DNA of 58,469 bases from Alphaproteobacteria bacterium UBA2903 (GTDB lineage: Bacteria; Pseudomonadota; Alphaproteobacteria; CAAGCB01; CAG-977): positions 8,720 through 67,188 of the forward strand of contig DEDN01000016.1 in assembly GCA_002349565.1 (NCBI GenBank). Reading direction: 5' to 3'. The notes beneath the pieces were generated by a model. That model searched no databases. It saw only the letters and a list, made by a program, of their open reading frames with translations, and was not told the DNA's origin. The position numbers were made by a program, and so were the translations under genes. Shown one piece after another: positions 42,219 through 50,828 of the stretch. Each line of letters begins with the position of its first letter. Within the stretch, counting starts at the first letter, position 1.

Positions 42219-42756
42219 TTCCGCCTTTGTCGCGTTTCAAAACGCCGAACCATTCGCCGACCTGTTTGCCTTCCAAATCAAACAAAACCAGCATTGCGCC
42301 CAGCGCTTTCTTTTCGGCTTTGTCGTCGTCTTTGATTTCGATTTCGCTGAGTTCGACATCCAGCACATAGTCGTATACCTGCGTTCCGTCCGTTACCCAC
42401 AAAGCGCGGGTGTTCATCAATTCGTGTTCAACGGCTTCGTGGATAATCGCGGGACGGATTTCCGCCGTCGGATTGTAGTTCAGCACGTCGCGCAAAGCGA
42501 TTTTGACACGTTCGGGTTTGTTCAAAAACAAATCGCTGCGCACCATGTCGCCAATCAAACGGTAGCATAAAATAATGTAATCCTGATCCAGAGGTCCCGC
42601 CCCCTGTTTCAGTTTCAAGTACGTCAAATAATCGACGCTGCGGCGCAAAACGTCGTCTTCATCTTCGATAATTCCGCCGCGGCGGGCGTCGATTTGATGC
42701 GCGGCGCATCCCGACAAAAAAACGGCGGTCATTATCAAAGAAGCCAGACGTTTCAT
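42205..42756 (-). CDS. Lipoprotein of unknown function (183 aa)
   Basis: A protein with a signal peptide and lipobox (FLSGC, Cys at 17). The mature part is a soluble mixed alpha/beta domain with acidic patches (EDEDDVL, EIEIKDDDKAEKK). It ends in a hydrophobic strand-like segment (GEWFGVLKRDKGGISWF). I recognise no family. It follows the MIF-like gene by 12 bases and may share its transcript and its operator control. Confidence 0.7.
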   Translation of the reverse strand: MKRLASLIMTAVFLSGCAAHQIDARRGGIIEDEDDVLRRSVDYLTYLKLKQGAGPLDQDYIILCYRLIGDMVRSDLFLNKPERVKIALRDVLNYNPTAEIRPAIIHEAVEHELMNTRALWVTDGTQVYDYVLDVELSEIEIKDDDKAEKKALGAMLVLFDLEGKQVGEWFGVLKRDKGGISWF

Positions 42757-42768
42757 TGTTTTTCCCTT

Positions 42769-43113
42769 TTAAAAGGTTGAACCGTTAAAGCCCCACATAT
42801 TGCCGGGAACGGACGAAAATTCGATGTAAATGCGGCAGGACGGGACTTTCAGTTTGTCTTCGATCATTTGAGTTAAAACGCGGGACAGTTCGGGGATTTG
42901 GGATTGCGACAAACCGACGCTTTTCATTTCCATATACACGCACGGCGTTGTTTTCGCCCCGAAAATCAGATGTTCGTTGCCGCAAACGTTGACCATGACA
43001 TAGCTTTCGGGCTTTCCGAGCGTTTCCGCAACGACTTTGGACGCATAATTCAGCAAAGCGTTCGCCGACGTTTTTTCAATGTCGATATTCGTCTTAATCA
43101 TCAAATAAGGCAT
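42769..43113 (-). CDS. MIF-like tautomerase (macrophage migration inhibitory factor family)
   Basis: A 114-residue protein aligning along its length with MIF/D-dopachrome tautomerase: MPYLMIKTN with the catalytic proline exposed after Met removal, CGNEHLIFGAKTTPCVYMEM, and the C-terminal PGNMWGFNGSTF (MIF: WGWNGSTF). The family forms trimers with keto-enol tautomerase activity; the vertebrate protein is a cytokine. The ATG has AAAGGGA 8 bases upstream; a longer open frame is unsupported. Promoter and operator are at 43141-43188. Confidence 0.88.
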   Translation of the reverse strand: MPYLMIKTNIDIEKTSANALLNYASKVVAETLGKPESYVMVNVCGNEHLIFGAKTTPCVYMEMKSVGLSQSQIPELSRVLTQMIEDKLKVPSCRIYIEFSSVPGNMWGFNGSTF

Positions 43114-43140
43114 GCGATTATCCCTTTCCCCCAAACCGTA

Positions 43141-43158
43141 AAACCAGTAAACTGGTTT
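43141..43158. promoter_or_regulatory. Near-perfect palindrome, likely operator
   Basis: AAACCAGT-AA-ACTGGTTT has 8-base arms and a 2-base centre. It lies between the MIF-like gene and comEC, at the expected transcription start of the MIF-like gene, where a bound dimeric repressor would block initiation. The cognate regulator is unknown. Confidence 0.6.
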
Positions 43159-43159
43159 A

Positions 43160-43188
43160 GTTATAACGCCATCGAAAGTATTTGTAAA
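43160..43188 (-). promoter_or_regulatory. Promoter for the MIF-like gene
   Basis: On the minus strand TTTACA (43188-43183) and TATAAC (43165-43160) are spaced by 17 bases. The -35 touches the comEC start codon. On the plus strand TATAAC (43162-43167) could serve comEC, giving a very short leader. Confidence 0.55.
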
Positions 43189-45191
43189 TGCAATCGTTTT
43201 ATGTTTTGCGTTTCCTGATAACGGATTTTTTCGCCGCCCAGGCGGACAGGCTGATTTTTTGGCTGCCCGTTGCATTCGGGGCTGGCATCGGCGTTTATTT
43301 CGGACTGCAAAGCGAACCGTTTTATCTCTACACCTGCTTTGCCCTGCTGTTTGCGGCGTTTTTTCAATGGGATTGCCGCAAAAACCCCGAAGCGCGGATG
43401 TTCGCTTTGTTTATCCTGCTGTTCGTTTCCGGATTTTTCGCGGCGCAAACCCGCACAATCGCGCTCAGCCGCGAAAGCCTGAAATCGCGCATGAAGACAA
43501 CGCTTGTTTCGGGAACGGTCGACCAAGCCGTCCGCCTGCCCGATTTCAAAGCGCGGCTGGTGGTGAAAGATTTGGCTTTCGACGGCAAGCGGGATTGGCG
43601 AACGCCCGAAAAGATGCGCCTGAACCTGCTGCCCGAATCGCCGCTGCCCGACATCGGCGATAAAATCGAGGTCAAAGCCCTGCCGTCGCCGCCCCGCGTC
43701 AAAGTCGACAAAAGCGGTTATGATTCCGCCCGCACGCTGTACTTTGAAAAAATCGGCGGCACGGGGGCTGCGCGTTCGCCCGTCAAAGTCGTTGAAAAAT
43801 CAACCGAAACGTCGCTTCGCCGCAAAATCGCAAAACGGATTGACGCCGTTTTGCCCCCGCGCACGGCGCACATCGCCAAAGCGTTGGTCACGGGCGAAAG
43901 CAAAGAAATCGACCCCGCCCTTGCCGACGCGTACAGAAACGCGGGAATAGCGCACATTTTGGCGGTGTCGGGTCTGCATATGACGCTGATTGCGGGGTTC
44001 GTGTTTTTTCTGGTTCGCAGTCTGCTTGCCCTGTCCGTTACGGTTTCGCTGAAATTCAGCACCAAGAAAATCGCCGCTTTTTGCGCTTTGGCGGCGACGT
44101 TTTGCTATTTAAAGCTGGCGGGCGCGCCGATTTCGGGCATTCGCGCTTTTATCATGCTGTCGTTTGCGCTGGGAGCGGTGTTTTTCGACCGCCGCGCGCT
44201 GTCCCTTGCCAACGTCTGCTGGGCGGCGTTTTTGATTTTGCTGTTTACGCCCGAATCCCTGCTGTCCGTCAGTTTTCAGCTGTCGTTCGCCGCCGTTCTT
44301 GCCCTGATTTGCGCTTACGAAGCGGGCATTGACAAAGCCGTCCGCCGATTGGAACAAAGTGAAAGCGTTTTGCTGTATTTACTGGCGTTTGCTTTAGGGA
44401 TTTTATTGACGTCGCTGACAGCGGGAATCGCCACCGCGCCTTTTGCCGCGTATCACTTTAAAAGGATTGCGAATTACACTTTGCTGGGCAACCTGCTGAC
44501 AACGACTTTTGCGGCGGCTTGGGTGATGCCGAGCCTGTTCGCCGCCGTTATGCTGATGCCGTTCGGAATGGACGCGCCGCTTTGGAAGCTGGCGGGAATC
44601 GGCATAGAAGTCATCAACCGCGCCGCCGAATTCACGTCAAACCTGCCGCACAGCGTCACACTCGTCCCCGCCATGCCGTTTTACGGGCTGATGTGCGCCG
44701 TTTTCGGCGGGCTGTGGGTGTGCTTGTGGCGCGGAAAAGTCCGTTTTCTTGGCTTTATCCCGTTTTGTTTCGCTTTTGCAACGCCGTTTTTGACCGCCAA
44801 GCCCGATGTGATGATGACGCAAAGCCTTGCCGCTTTCCGCCGCCCCGACGGGATTTTAAGCTTTACCAAAGGCGACAAATTCACACGGTCAAGCTGGCTT
44901 TCGTCCGCGGGAACAACCGATTTCACGCAAACGGATTGTTCGCTTTGCCTGTATGAAAAAAACGGCGTTTTGCTTGCCTTTGCGCGCACGAAAACAGCGG
45001 CAAAACAGGCGTGCGGCACGATTGATTTCCTGTTTGTCAAAAACGGATGCGAACAGGCGTTCCGTCTGCCTGAATCGGGCGCGCTGTTCGTATACGTCGA
45101 AAACGGCAAAATCCGCACGGAACACGTCGGCGGCGAATATCGTCCGTGGACGCCGTCTTATCCGTCAATCCGCTTTAAAGACTTGTTTTAG
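43188..45191 (+). CDS. comEC: ComEC/Rec2-family DNA uptake channel protein
   Basis: A 667-residue inner-membrane protein. An N-terminal hydrophobic pair is followed by a DUF4131-type OB-like domain (about 100-190), then the Competence domain with many helices (GIAHILAVSGLHMTLIAG, APISGIRAFIML, SFQLSFAAVLAL). The C-terminal part after about residue 545 is short and lacks the metallo-beta-lactamase motifs of full ComEC, as in many alphaproteobacteria. It is expected to pass single-stranded DNA during transformation. The ribosome-binding site is weak. Its end overlaps the convergent phosphatase gene by 17 bases. Confidence 0.9.
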   Translation: MQSFYVLRFLITDFFAAQADRLIFWLPVAFGAGIGVYFGLQSEPFYLYTCFALLFAAFFQWDCRKNPEARMFALFILLFVSGFFAAQTRTIALSRESLKSRMKTTLVSGTVDQAVRLPDFKARLVVKDLAFDGKRDWRTPEKMRLNLLPESPLPDIGDKIEVKALPSPPRVKVDKSGYDSARTLYFEKIGGTGAARSPVKVVEKSTETSLRRKIAKRIDAVLPPRTAHIAKALVTGESKEIDPALADAYRNAGIAHILAVSGLHMTLIAGFVFFLVRSLLALSVTVSLKFSTKKIAAFCALAATFCYLKLAGAPISGIRAFIMLSFALGAVFFDRRALSLANVCWAAFLILLFTPESLLSVSFQLSFAAVLALICAYEAGIDKAVRRLEQSESVLLYLLAFALGILLTSLTAGIATAPFAAYHFKRIANYTLLGNLLTTTFAAAWVMPSLFAAVMLMPFGMDAPLWKLAGIGIEVINRAAEFTSNLPHSVTLVPAMPFYGLMCAVFGGLWVCLWRGKVRFLGFIPFCFAFATPFLTAKPDVMMTQSLAAFRRPDGILSFTKGDKFTRSSWLSSAGTTDFTQTDCSLCLYEKNGVLLAFARTKTAAKQACGTIDFLFVKNGCEQAFRLPESGALFVYVENGKIRTEHVGGEYRPWTPSYPSIRFKDLF

Positions 45192-45978
45192 CGGGGGCGC
45201 AGATATTGCGCGCCAGATATTCCCAAATATCCCTGTTCGGGGCGGAAATCAAGCTGTTCGCCCCCATTACGGGCACATACGCCGAACCGTCCGTATAGGC
45301 GGTAAAGCCGCCCGCCTCATGATGCAGCATAACGCCCGCGGCGTGGTCCCACGGTTTGATGACTTTGGTGCGGTAAGCGGAATAGTCCGCCTCGCCCGTC
45401 GTAATCATCATATAGCCGAAGCTTGCCGCGCCCCACCAAACGGGCTGATTCAGCTTCGGATCGCGGAACGCCACGCGCCGCCCGACAACGCCGTGCATTT
45501 TGGTCAATTCCTGCGGATTGGACACGGACAGCCGCTTTTTGCCCCTCAGCCACGCGCCCGCGCCCTTTTCGCCGTAAATCATCGCTTTCATCACGGGATT
45601 GTAGAGCCAGCCCGCGACGGTTTCGCCTTTGCTCACCAAAGCGACGACCATGCCGAATTCGCTTCTGCCGTAGGAAAAGTTCATCGTGCCGTCAACGGGG
45701 TCGATGACCCAAACGGGCTTGTCCTGCTTCAGATAGTCGACGACTTCGGGATTTTGGAAGCAAGCTTCCTCGCCCACCACCAAAGAATCGGGCAAAGCCT
45801 CCGTCAGCCGCGCCGTCAAAGCCTTTTCGGTTTCCGTATCCGCCGTCGTCACCAAATCGTCCGCAGACGTTTTGGTCGCAATATCGCTGACGGACAGATT
45901 TCTGAACCGCGGCATGACTTCGGTTTCAGCCACGTTCGCAATAATATCGGCTATTTCGTCAAGGTTCGGATTTTTCAT
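45175..45978 (-). CDS. Inositol monophosphatase-family phosphatase
   Basis: A 267-residue Mg-dependent phosphatase. Metal-site motifs are GEEA, the paired-aspartate motif VIDPVDGTMNF, and KPWDHAAGVMLHHEAGG. SuhB-type inositol phosphatase, CysQ-type PAP phosphatase and histidinol-phosphatase activities share these motifs, so the substrate is open. The ATG lies 20 bases inside the end of hflX, indicating coupling with the hfq-hflX unit. Confidence 0.88.
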   Translation of the reverse strand: MKNPNLDEIADIIANVAETEVMPRFRNLSVSDIATKTSADDLVTTADTETEKALTARLTEALPDSLVVGEEACFQNPEVVDYLKQDKPVWVIDPVDGTMNFSYGRSEFGMVVALVSKGETVAGWLYNPVMKAMIYGEKGAGAWLRGKKRLSVSNPQELTKMHGVVGRRVAFRDPKLNQPVWWGAASFGYMMITTGEADYSAYRTKVIKPWDHAAGVMLHHEAGGFTAYTDGSAYVPVMGANSLISAPNRDIWEYLARNICAPAKTSL

Positions 45979-47254
45979 ATTTCACCTGCGGATACGCTTT
46001 TTGAGTTTTTGAAAATTCGACCGCCCCCAATCGGACGCGAAGCACGGATTCTTGTTCGTTGTCCGAACGGCTGACGACTTCGCCCGCGCGGTACAGATAC
46101 GCCAGCGCCGCCCCGTCGGACGCGGGAACATGCAGAACATACTCCGTCCTGTCCACGGCAAGCGCGGCGTCTATCGCTTTCAGCAAATCGTCGATTCCGT
46201 CGCCCGTCAAAGCCGACACGGGAAACCGTTTCGCCTGTCGGGTGCTGGCTTGCGTCAGCGCCTGCCGTTCCTCGGCGTCCAGTAAATCGGTTTTGTTCAG
46301 CACTTCGAACAATCCCTTGTCCACCTGCTCCGCAACGCCCAAAGTCCGCAAAACGTTTTCGACGTCCTGGTTTTGCGCTTCGGTGTCGGGGTGGGAAATG
46401 TCGCGGACATGAACAATCAAATCGGCTTCCAGCACTTCTTCCAATGTCGCGCGGAAAGCGGCGACCAGTTCGGTCGGCAAATCGGAAATAAAGCCCACCG
46501 TGTCCGACAAAATGACTTGCCGTCCCGACGGCAGTTTGATTTGCCGCATGGTCGGGTCAAGGGTCGCGAACAGCATGTCTTTCGCGAACACGTCGGCGTG
46601 CGTCAGTTTGTTGAACAGCGTCGATTTGCCCGCGTTCGTATAGCCGACAAACGCCACAATCGGAAACGGCACGCGGCGGCGCGCGGCGCGGTGAAGCTGG
46701 CGGGTGCGCTTGACTTCGTCCAATTCGCGCTTGAGCTTGACGATATTGTCGGTAATCACGCGGCGGTCAAGCTCGATTTGCGTTTCCCCCGGTCCGCCCA
46801 GAAATCCGCGTCCGCCCCTTTGGCGTTCCAAGTGCGTCCACCCGCGCACCAAGCGCGACCGCTGATAGCTCAAATGCGCCAGTTCGACCTGCAGCACGCC
46901 CTCTTTGGTGCGGGCGCGTTCGCCGAAAATTTCCAAAATCAGCGCCGTGCGGTCGATGACTTTGCAGTTCCACAGCTTTTCAAGGTTTCTTTGCTGAATC
47001 GGCGACAGCTGCGTGTTGACGACCGCCAACACGATTTCGTTTTCCCGCACCAGATCTTTAATCCGTTCCGCCGCGCCGCGCCCGATGTAGGTCGACGCGT
47101 TGATACGCGGCAAAACAACCGTTTCGGCGGCAACAATATCCAAATCTATCGCCGCCGTCAGATTTTTGATTTCCTCCAGCCCCGCTTCGACCGAACGTCC
47201 CGCCGCGGCGTCGTTTTTCAAAACGGTGTGCAGAACCAGCGCTTTTTCAAACAA
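45959..47254 (-). CDS. hflX: Ribosome-associated GTPase HflX
   Basis: A 431-residue protein with an N-terminal HflX domain (RINASTYIGRGAAERIKDL, GPGETQIELDRR) and a GTPase domain (P-loop GYTNAGKST, switch DTVGFI, NKTD). It splits stalled or heat-damaged ribosomes. The start is TTG four bases after the hfq stop, with AGGAA upstream; no ATG is near. The order hfq-hflX is conserved in proteobacteria. Confidence 0.93.
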   Translation of the reverse strand: MFEKALVLHTVLKNDAAAGRSVEAGLEEIKNLTAAIDLDIVAAETVVLPRINASTYIGRGAAERIKDLVRENEIVLAVVNTQLSPIQQRNLEKLWNCKVIDRTALILEIFGERARTKEGVLQVELAHLSYQRSRLVRGWTHLERQRGGRGFLGGPGETQIELDRRVITDNIVKLKRELDEVKRTRQLHRAARRRVPFPIVAFVGYTNAGKSTLFNKLTHADVFAKDMLFATLDPTMRQIKLPSGRQVILSDTVGFISDLPTELVAAFRATLEEVLEADLIVHVRDISHPDTEAQNQDVENVLRTLGVAEQVDKGLFEVLNKTDLLDAEERQALTQASTRQAKRFPVSALTGDGIDDLLKAIDAALAVDRTEYVLHVPASDGAALAYLYRAGEVVSRSDNEQESVLRVRLGAVEFSKTQKAYPQVKYEKSEP

Positions 47255-47257
47255 AGC

Positions 47258-47509
47258 TTATTCCTTGTCCGCGTCGTCCGCTTCGCCGTCAAACAGCTGA
47301 AGGGGTTCGGACGGCATAATCGTCGAAACGGCGTGCTTGTATACCAGCTGAGTGTGTCCGTCGCGGCGCAACAGCATCGAAAAATTATCGAACCAAGTGA
47401 TGATTCCCTGCAATTTCACACCGCACATCAAATAAACGGTGACGGGCATTTTTTCTTTTCTGATTGTGTTCAAAAACATATCTTGAACGCTTTGCGTTTT
47501 ATCCGTCAT
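47258..47509 (-). CDS. hfq: RNA chaperone Hfq
   Basis: An 83-residue Sm-like protein with Sm1 (VTVYLMCGVKLQGIITWFD) and Sm2 (YKHAVSTIMPS) motifs and a short acidic tail. It matches small RNAs to target mRNAs. The ATG at 47509 has AGGAG about ten bases upstream; a TTG three codons earlier sits on the Shine-Dalgarno and is rejected. Confidence 0.96.
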   Translation of the reverse strand: MTDKTQSVQDMFLNTIRKEKMPVTVYLMCGVKLQGIITWFDNFSMLLRRDGHTQLVYKHAVSTIMPSEPLQLFDGEADDADKE

Positions 47510-47543
47510 GGGCTTCAATCTCCTGTTTATTGTTTGTTGTTTT

Positions 47544-48197
47544 TTATTCCGTTTCGGTCAAAGAGTAAAGCGTCAAAAGCAGTTCCGAACAATTTTTGAC
47601 CGTTAAAACCGCCGCGCCGTCCTTGTTTTCGTCCGCCACGCGCACGGGAAAGCAATCGGCGTTTACCGCGCACAAAATATCGGCGTCGCCGTCGCCGACA
47701 AACCACACGGGACGACCGTATTCCACCCCCGCTTGGTGCATTGCCAGCAAAGCGGGTTCGGCGGCGGGCTTGTCTTTGGGCGCATCGCCCGCGCCGACGA
47801 CGGCGGACAAGTATTTGTTCCACCCCAACCAGTCGATTTCGTCATGCAAAATCGCCGACGTTTTGTTGCTGACAACGCCGACTTTGGCAATTTTCGCAGC
47901 ATAAGCGACCACTTTTTCGGCATCCGCAAACGGCGTTAAAAGCTCCAAATGCCTTTCCATATACGCATCCAGATAAACTTTTTTCGCGTCTTCCCACCTG
48001 TCGCCGAACAAAGCGGGAAACGTTTCGCGCAAAGACATGCCCGTGCGGGCGCGGTATTCCTCCATCGAACACTTCGGAATACCGTATTTTTCGCATAAAA
48101 CGCAAAACGCCTGATACAAGGCGGGCGTCGTGTCCATCAGCGTATTGTCCCAATCGAACAAAATCAAATCGGGAAACGGATAGTTTGTTTTTTTCAT
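47544..48197 (-). CDS. HAD-superfamily phosphatase (phosphoglycolate phosphatase-like)
   Basis: A 217-residue HAD subfamily IA hydrolase. Motif I is LFDWDNTLMDT (the family usually has DxDGT), motif II is VVSNKT, motif III KPAAEP and motif IV VGDGDADI. Substrate is unknown. The start ATG shares one base with the trkA stop (TGATG), so translation is coupled. It sits between trkA and hfq, where alphaproteobacteria often have hfq directly. Confidence 0.85.
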   Translation of the reverse strand: MKKTNYPFPDLILFDWDNTLMDTTPALYQAFCVLCEKYGIPKCSMEEYRARTGMSLRETFPALFGDRWEDAKKVYLDAYMERHLELLTPFADAEKVVAYAAKIAKVGVVSNKTSAILHDEIDWLGWNKYLSAVVGAGDAPKDKPAAEPALLAMHQAGVEYGRPVWFVGDGDADILCAVNADCFPVRVADENKDGAAVLTVKNCSELLLTLYSLTETE

Positions 48198-49570
48198 CAA
48201 AAGAATTCCAACCCCACGGTAAACATTTTTTCGACCTGCTTGACGGAATCCGCATCGGCGAACAGCAACAGACGGTCGTTCTTTTCAATCACGGTGTCCC
48301 CGCGCAACGGCAAAGACACGCCGTTTCTGACCAAAGCCCCGATAATCACGCCCGCGGGCAGACGCACGTCGCGCAAAGCCGCCCCCAAGTATTCAAACGA
48401 ATCGAACACGTCGGCTTCCAGCACTTCGCACAACCCCGACCGCACGGAATACGCGGCGTAAATCTTCCCCCTGCGGATATGCTGTAAAATGGACGACACC
48501 ATAATATCCTTGGGATCGATGACAACGTCAATTCCCAAATCGGTCACCATTTGCGAATACAGTGTTTTTTCAATCACGGCGACGGTTTGCTCCGCCCCGT
48601 ATTTTTTGGCGGTCAAGCTTGCCAGAATGTTGTTTTCGTCATTGCCGCTGACCGCGATGACCGTTTCGACGATGTCGATGTCGGCTTCCTCCAACACGAC
48701 GGTGTCCAAAAAATCGCCTTGAATCACGGTTGTTTGCGACAGCGTTTCCGCCAGCAGCTTGGCGCGTTCTTCGTCGGGTTCGATTAAAGTCACGCGCATC
48801 CGTCCGCTGCGCTCCAAGTATTTCGCCAAAGACAGCCCCACTTCGCTGCCGCCCAAAATCAGCGCGCTTTTCGCCCTTTGCTGATCGCGCCCGAACAAAG
48901 ACAAAATCCGTTTGACGTTTTCGGCGGCGACAAAGATGTAAACGTCGTCGCCCGCGGCAATGCGGGTGTCGCTGTCCGCGACAATCAGCTTGTTTTCATG
49001 AACGACGCCCGTAATCACCGCGTTGATGTCGGGAAACAAAGCCGTCAGCTGACGCAAGGGCGTGTTTATCAGCGGACACGTTTCGTCGCAATGCATGCCC
49101 AGCAAATACACCTTGTCCCCCGCCAAAGTCAGCACGTCGAACGCGCCGGGGAACGAGATGTTGCGGCGTATCGCCCGCGCGATTTCGGCTTCGGGGGAAA
49201 TGACGACGTCAATCGGCAAAGCGTCGTGCGTATACAAATCGCGCCATTTCGGATTGGTGTATTCCTTTGACCGCAGACGCGCGATTTTCATCGGCACTTT
49301 GAATAACGAGTTCGCCGCTTGACACGCCACCAGATTCACTTCGTCCGACGCGGTAACGGCGACCAGCATATCGGCGTCGGCGGCGTTTGCGCGCTCCAGC
49401 ACGGACGGATAGGACGAAAATCCCGTAATGGTCTGAATATCCAGCGACGTTTCCAAATCCGCCAAACGGTCGGCGTTCGTGTCAATCACCACGACTTCGT
49501 TGTCGTCCTGCGCCAAATAGCGCGCGATTGTCGATCCGACGCGCCCCGCGCCGCAAACAATGACTTTCAT
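48197..49570 (-). CDS. trkA: Trk system potassium uptake regulator TrkA
   Basis: A 457-residue cytoplasmic protein with two RCK units, each with a Rossmann NAD-binding domain (VCGAGRVGSTIARYLAQDD with VVIDTN; LILGGSEVGLSLAKYLERSG) and a TrkA-C domain. It gates the TrkH/TrkG potassium channel, which is not in this window. The ATG overlaps the stop of the Fis-like gene. In alphaproteobacteria trkA usually follows ntrX. Confidence 0.93.
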   Translation of the reverse strand: MKVIVCGAGRVGSTIARYLAQDDNEVVVIDTNADRLADLETSLDIQTITGFSSYPSVLERANAADADMLVAVTASDEVNLVACQAANSLFKVPMKIARLRSKEYTNPKWRDLYTHDALPIDVVISPEAEIARAIRRNISFPGAFDVLTLAGDKVYLLGMHCDETCPLINTPLRQLTALFPDINAVITGVVHENKLIVADSDTRIAAGDDVYIFVAAENVKRILSLFGRDQQRAKSALILGGSEVGLSLAKYLERSGRMRVTLIEPDEERAKLLAETLSQTTVIQGDFLDTVVLEEADIDIVETVIAVSGNDENNILASLTAKKYGAEQTVAVIEKTLYSQMVTDLGIDVVIDPKDIMVSSILQHIRRGKIYAAYSVRSGLCEVLEADVFDSFEYLGAALRDVRLPAGVIIGALVRNGVSLPLRGDTVIEKNDRLLLFADADSVKQVEKMFTVGLEFF

Positions 49571-49827
49571 TTCCCGTCCCTTTTCGCGTCCAAACCGAAA
49601 TCCCGCATTTTCCGCAGCAAAGTATTGCGGTTGATACCCAAAATCCTTGCCGTCTTCAAACGGTTGCCCTTGGCGTAATCCAGCGTTGCGGCAATCAGAC
49701 GGCGTTCGACTTCGCCCATAACGAAATCATACACCCCGACGGGACAGATTTCTTCGTCGCTGTCGGCGTAAAAGCGGCGCATGTATCTTTCGACCGCCGC
49801 GCCCAAGCCTTCGTTTTTATCCGCCAT
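49567..49827 (-). CDS. Fis-like / NtrC C-terminal-type DNA-binding protein
   Basis: An 86-residue protein ending in a Fis-type helix-turn-helix: GEVERRLIAATLDYAKGNRL (38-57) then KTARILGINRNTLLRKM (58-74). It has no AAA+ or receiver domain. Length, domain layout and location directly downstream of dusB match E. coli dusB-fis. The sequence (GINRNTLLRKMRDFGLD) is also close to the C-terminus of alphaproteobacterial NtrC/NtrX, whose genes normally occupy this dusB-trkA interval. It overlaps dusB by 11 bases and trkA by 4. It probably binds DNA as a dimer; targets are unknown. Confidence 0.8.
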   Translation of the reverse strand: MADKNEGLGAAVERYMRRFYADSDEEICPVGVYDFVMGEVERRLIAATLDYAKGNRLKTARILGINRNTLLRKMRDFGLDAKRDGK

Positions 49828-50761
49828 TCGCCCCTCCGAAAAAATCCCTTATCAGCATTTTGACCGATTCGGCGTCGGTCGCTTGATTGACCGAAGCCCG
49901 AAAAGCCGCCCCGCCGTTCATGCCCACAGAATACCAAGCAATATGCTTCCGCGCGATAAAAATCGCCTTTGCGCCGTAATATTTTTGCATCAGCTCCAAA
50001 TGCTCCAGCACCGTTTCGACCTCGGGCGGACGAACGACGGCGCGCCCCGACACCTCTGCCAAAACCCAAGGTCTGCCCAAAGCCTGCCGCCCTATCATTA
50101 CCGCGTCCGCGCCGTATTCCGACTTGACAAAGTCCGCATCCGCTTTGGTTTTGATGTCGCCGTTCGCCACGACGGGAACGGAAACGGCGCGCTTCAGTTC
50201 ACCGAACGCGCTCCAGTCCGCTTTGCCGCCGTATTGCTGTTCGCGCGTGCGGGCGTGCAAAATCACTGCGGACGCCCCCGCCTGCTCCATGCGCTTGCCG
50301 AAATCGGCAAAGTTTTTCGATTCTTCGTCCCAGCCCAAGCGGAACTTGACCGTCACGGGCACTTTGACCGCGTCAACGACGGCGCGCACGATTTTTTCGG
50401 CAAGCTCCTCGTCCCGCATCAAGCCCGATCCGCCGCCCGCTTTGGCGATTTTATTGACGGGACAGCCCATATTCACATCAATGAACGCCGCGTGCCGTTC
50501 GGCGATTCGCGCCGCCGCCGCCATCGTGTCGGGATTCCGCCCCTCCAGCTGAATGGCAATCGGCGCGTCCGTTTCGTCGGGCATCGCCATTTCCGTCGTG
50601 CGTTTGTGCGCGCGGGCAAGCGAATCCGCCAAAATCATTTCGGAAAACAGCAGCTCGCCGCCGAATTTGCGCACCATCGCGCGGAAAGGCGTGTCCGTAA
50701 CGCCCGCCATCGGCGCCAGCATCACGTCGGAAAAACGGTGATTTTTTAACACGAAAGCCAT
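49817..50761 (-). CDS. dusB: tRNA-dihydrouridine synthase B
   Basis: A 314-residue FMN-dependent TIM-barrel enzyme reducing uridine in the tRNA D-loop. Signatures are MLAPMAGVTDTPFR, IDVNMGCPVNKIAKAGGGSG with the catalytic cysteine, HARTREQQYGGKADW and ADAVMIGRQALGRPWV. It is the first gene of a minus-strand unit running through the Fis-like gene, trkA, the HAD gene, hfq, hflX and the phosphatase, with overlaps or small gaps. It is divergent from ispDF. Confidence 0.95.
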   Translation of the reverse strand: MAFVLKNHRFSDVMLAPMAGVTDTPFRAMVRKFGGELLFSEMILADSLARAHKRTTEMAMPDETDAPIAIQLEGRNPDTMAAAARIAERHAAFIDVNMGCPVNKIAKAGGGSGLMRDEELAEKIVRAVVDAVKVPVTVKFRLGWDEESKNFADFGKRMEQAGASAVILHARTREQQYGGKADWSAFGELKRAVSVPVVANGDIKTKADADFVKSEYGADAVMIGRQALGRPWVLAEVSGRAVVRPPEVETVLEHLELMQKYYGAKAIFIARKHIAWYSVGMNGGAAFRASVNQATDAESVKMLIRDFFGGANGG

Positions 50762-50828
50762 TTTCCGCCTTTTCTAAATTCCGATTCTGTTTTACCCTGT
50801 CCGAAACGTTTTACAAGGAGTCTTTATC

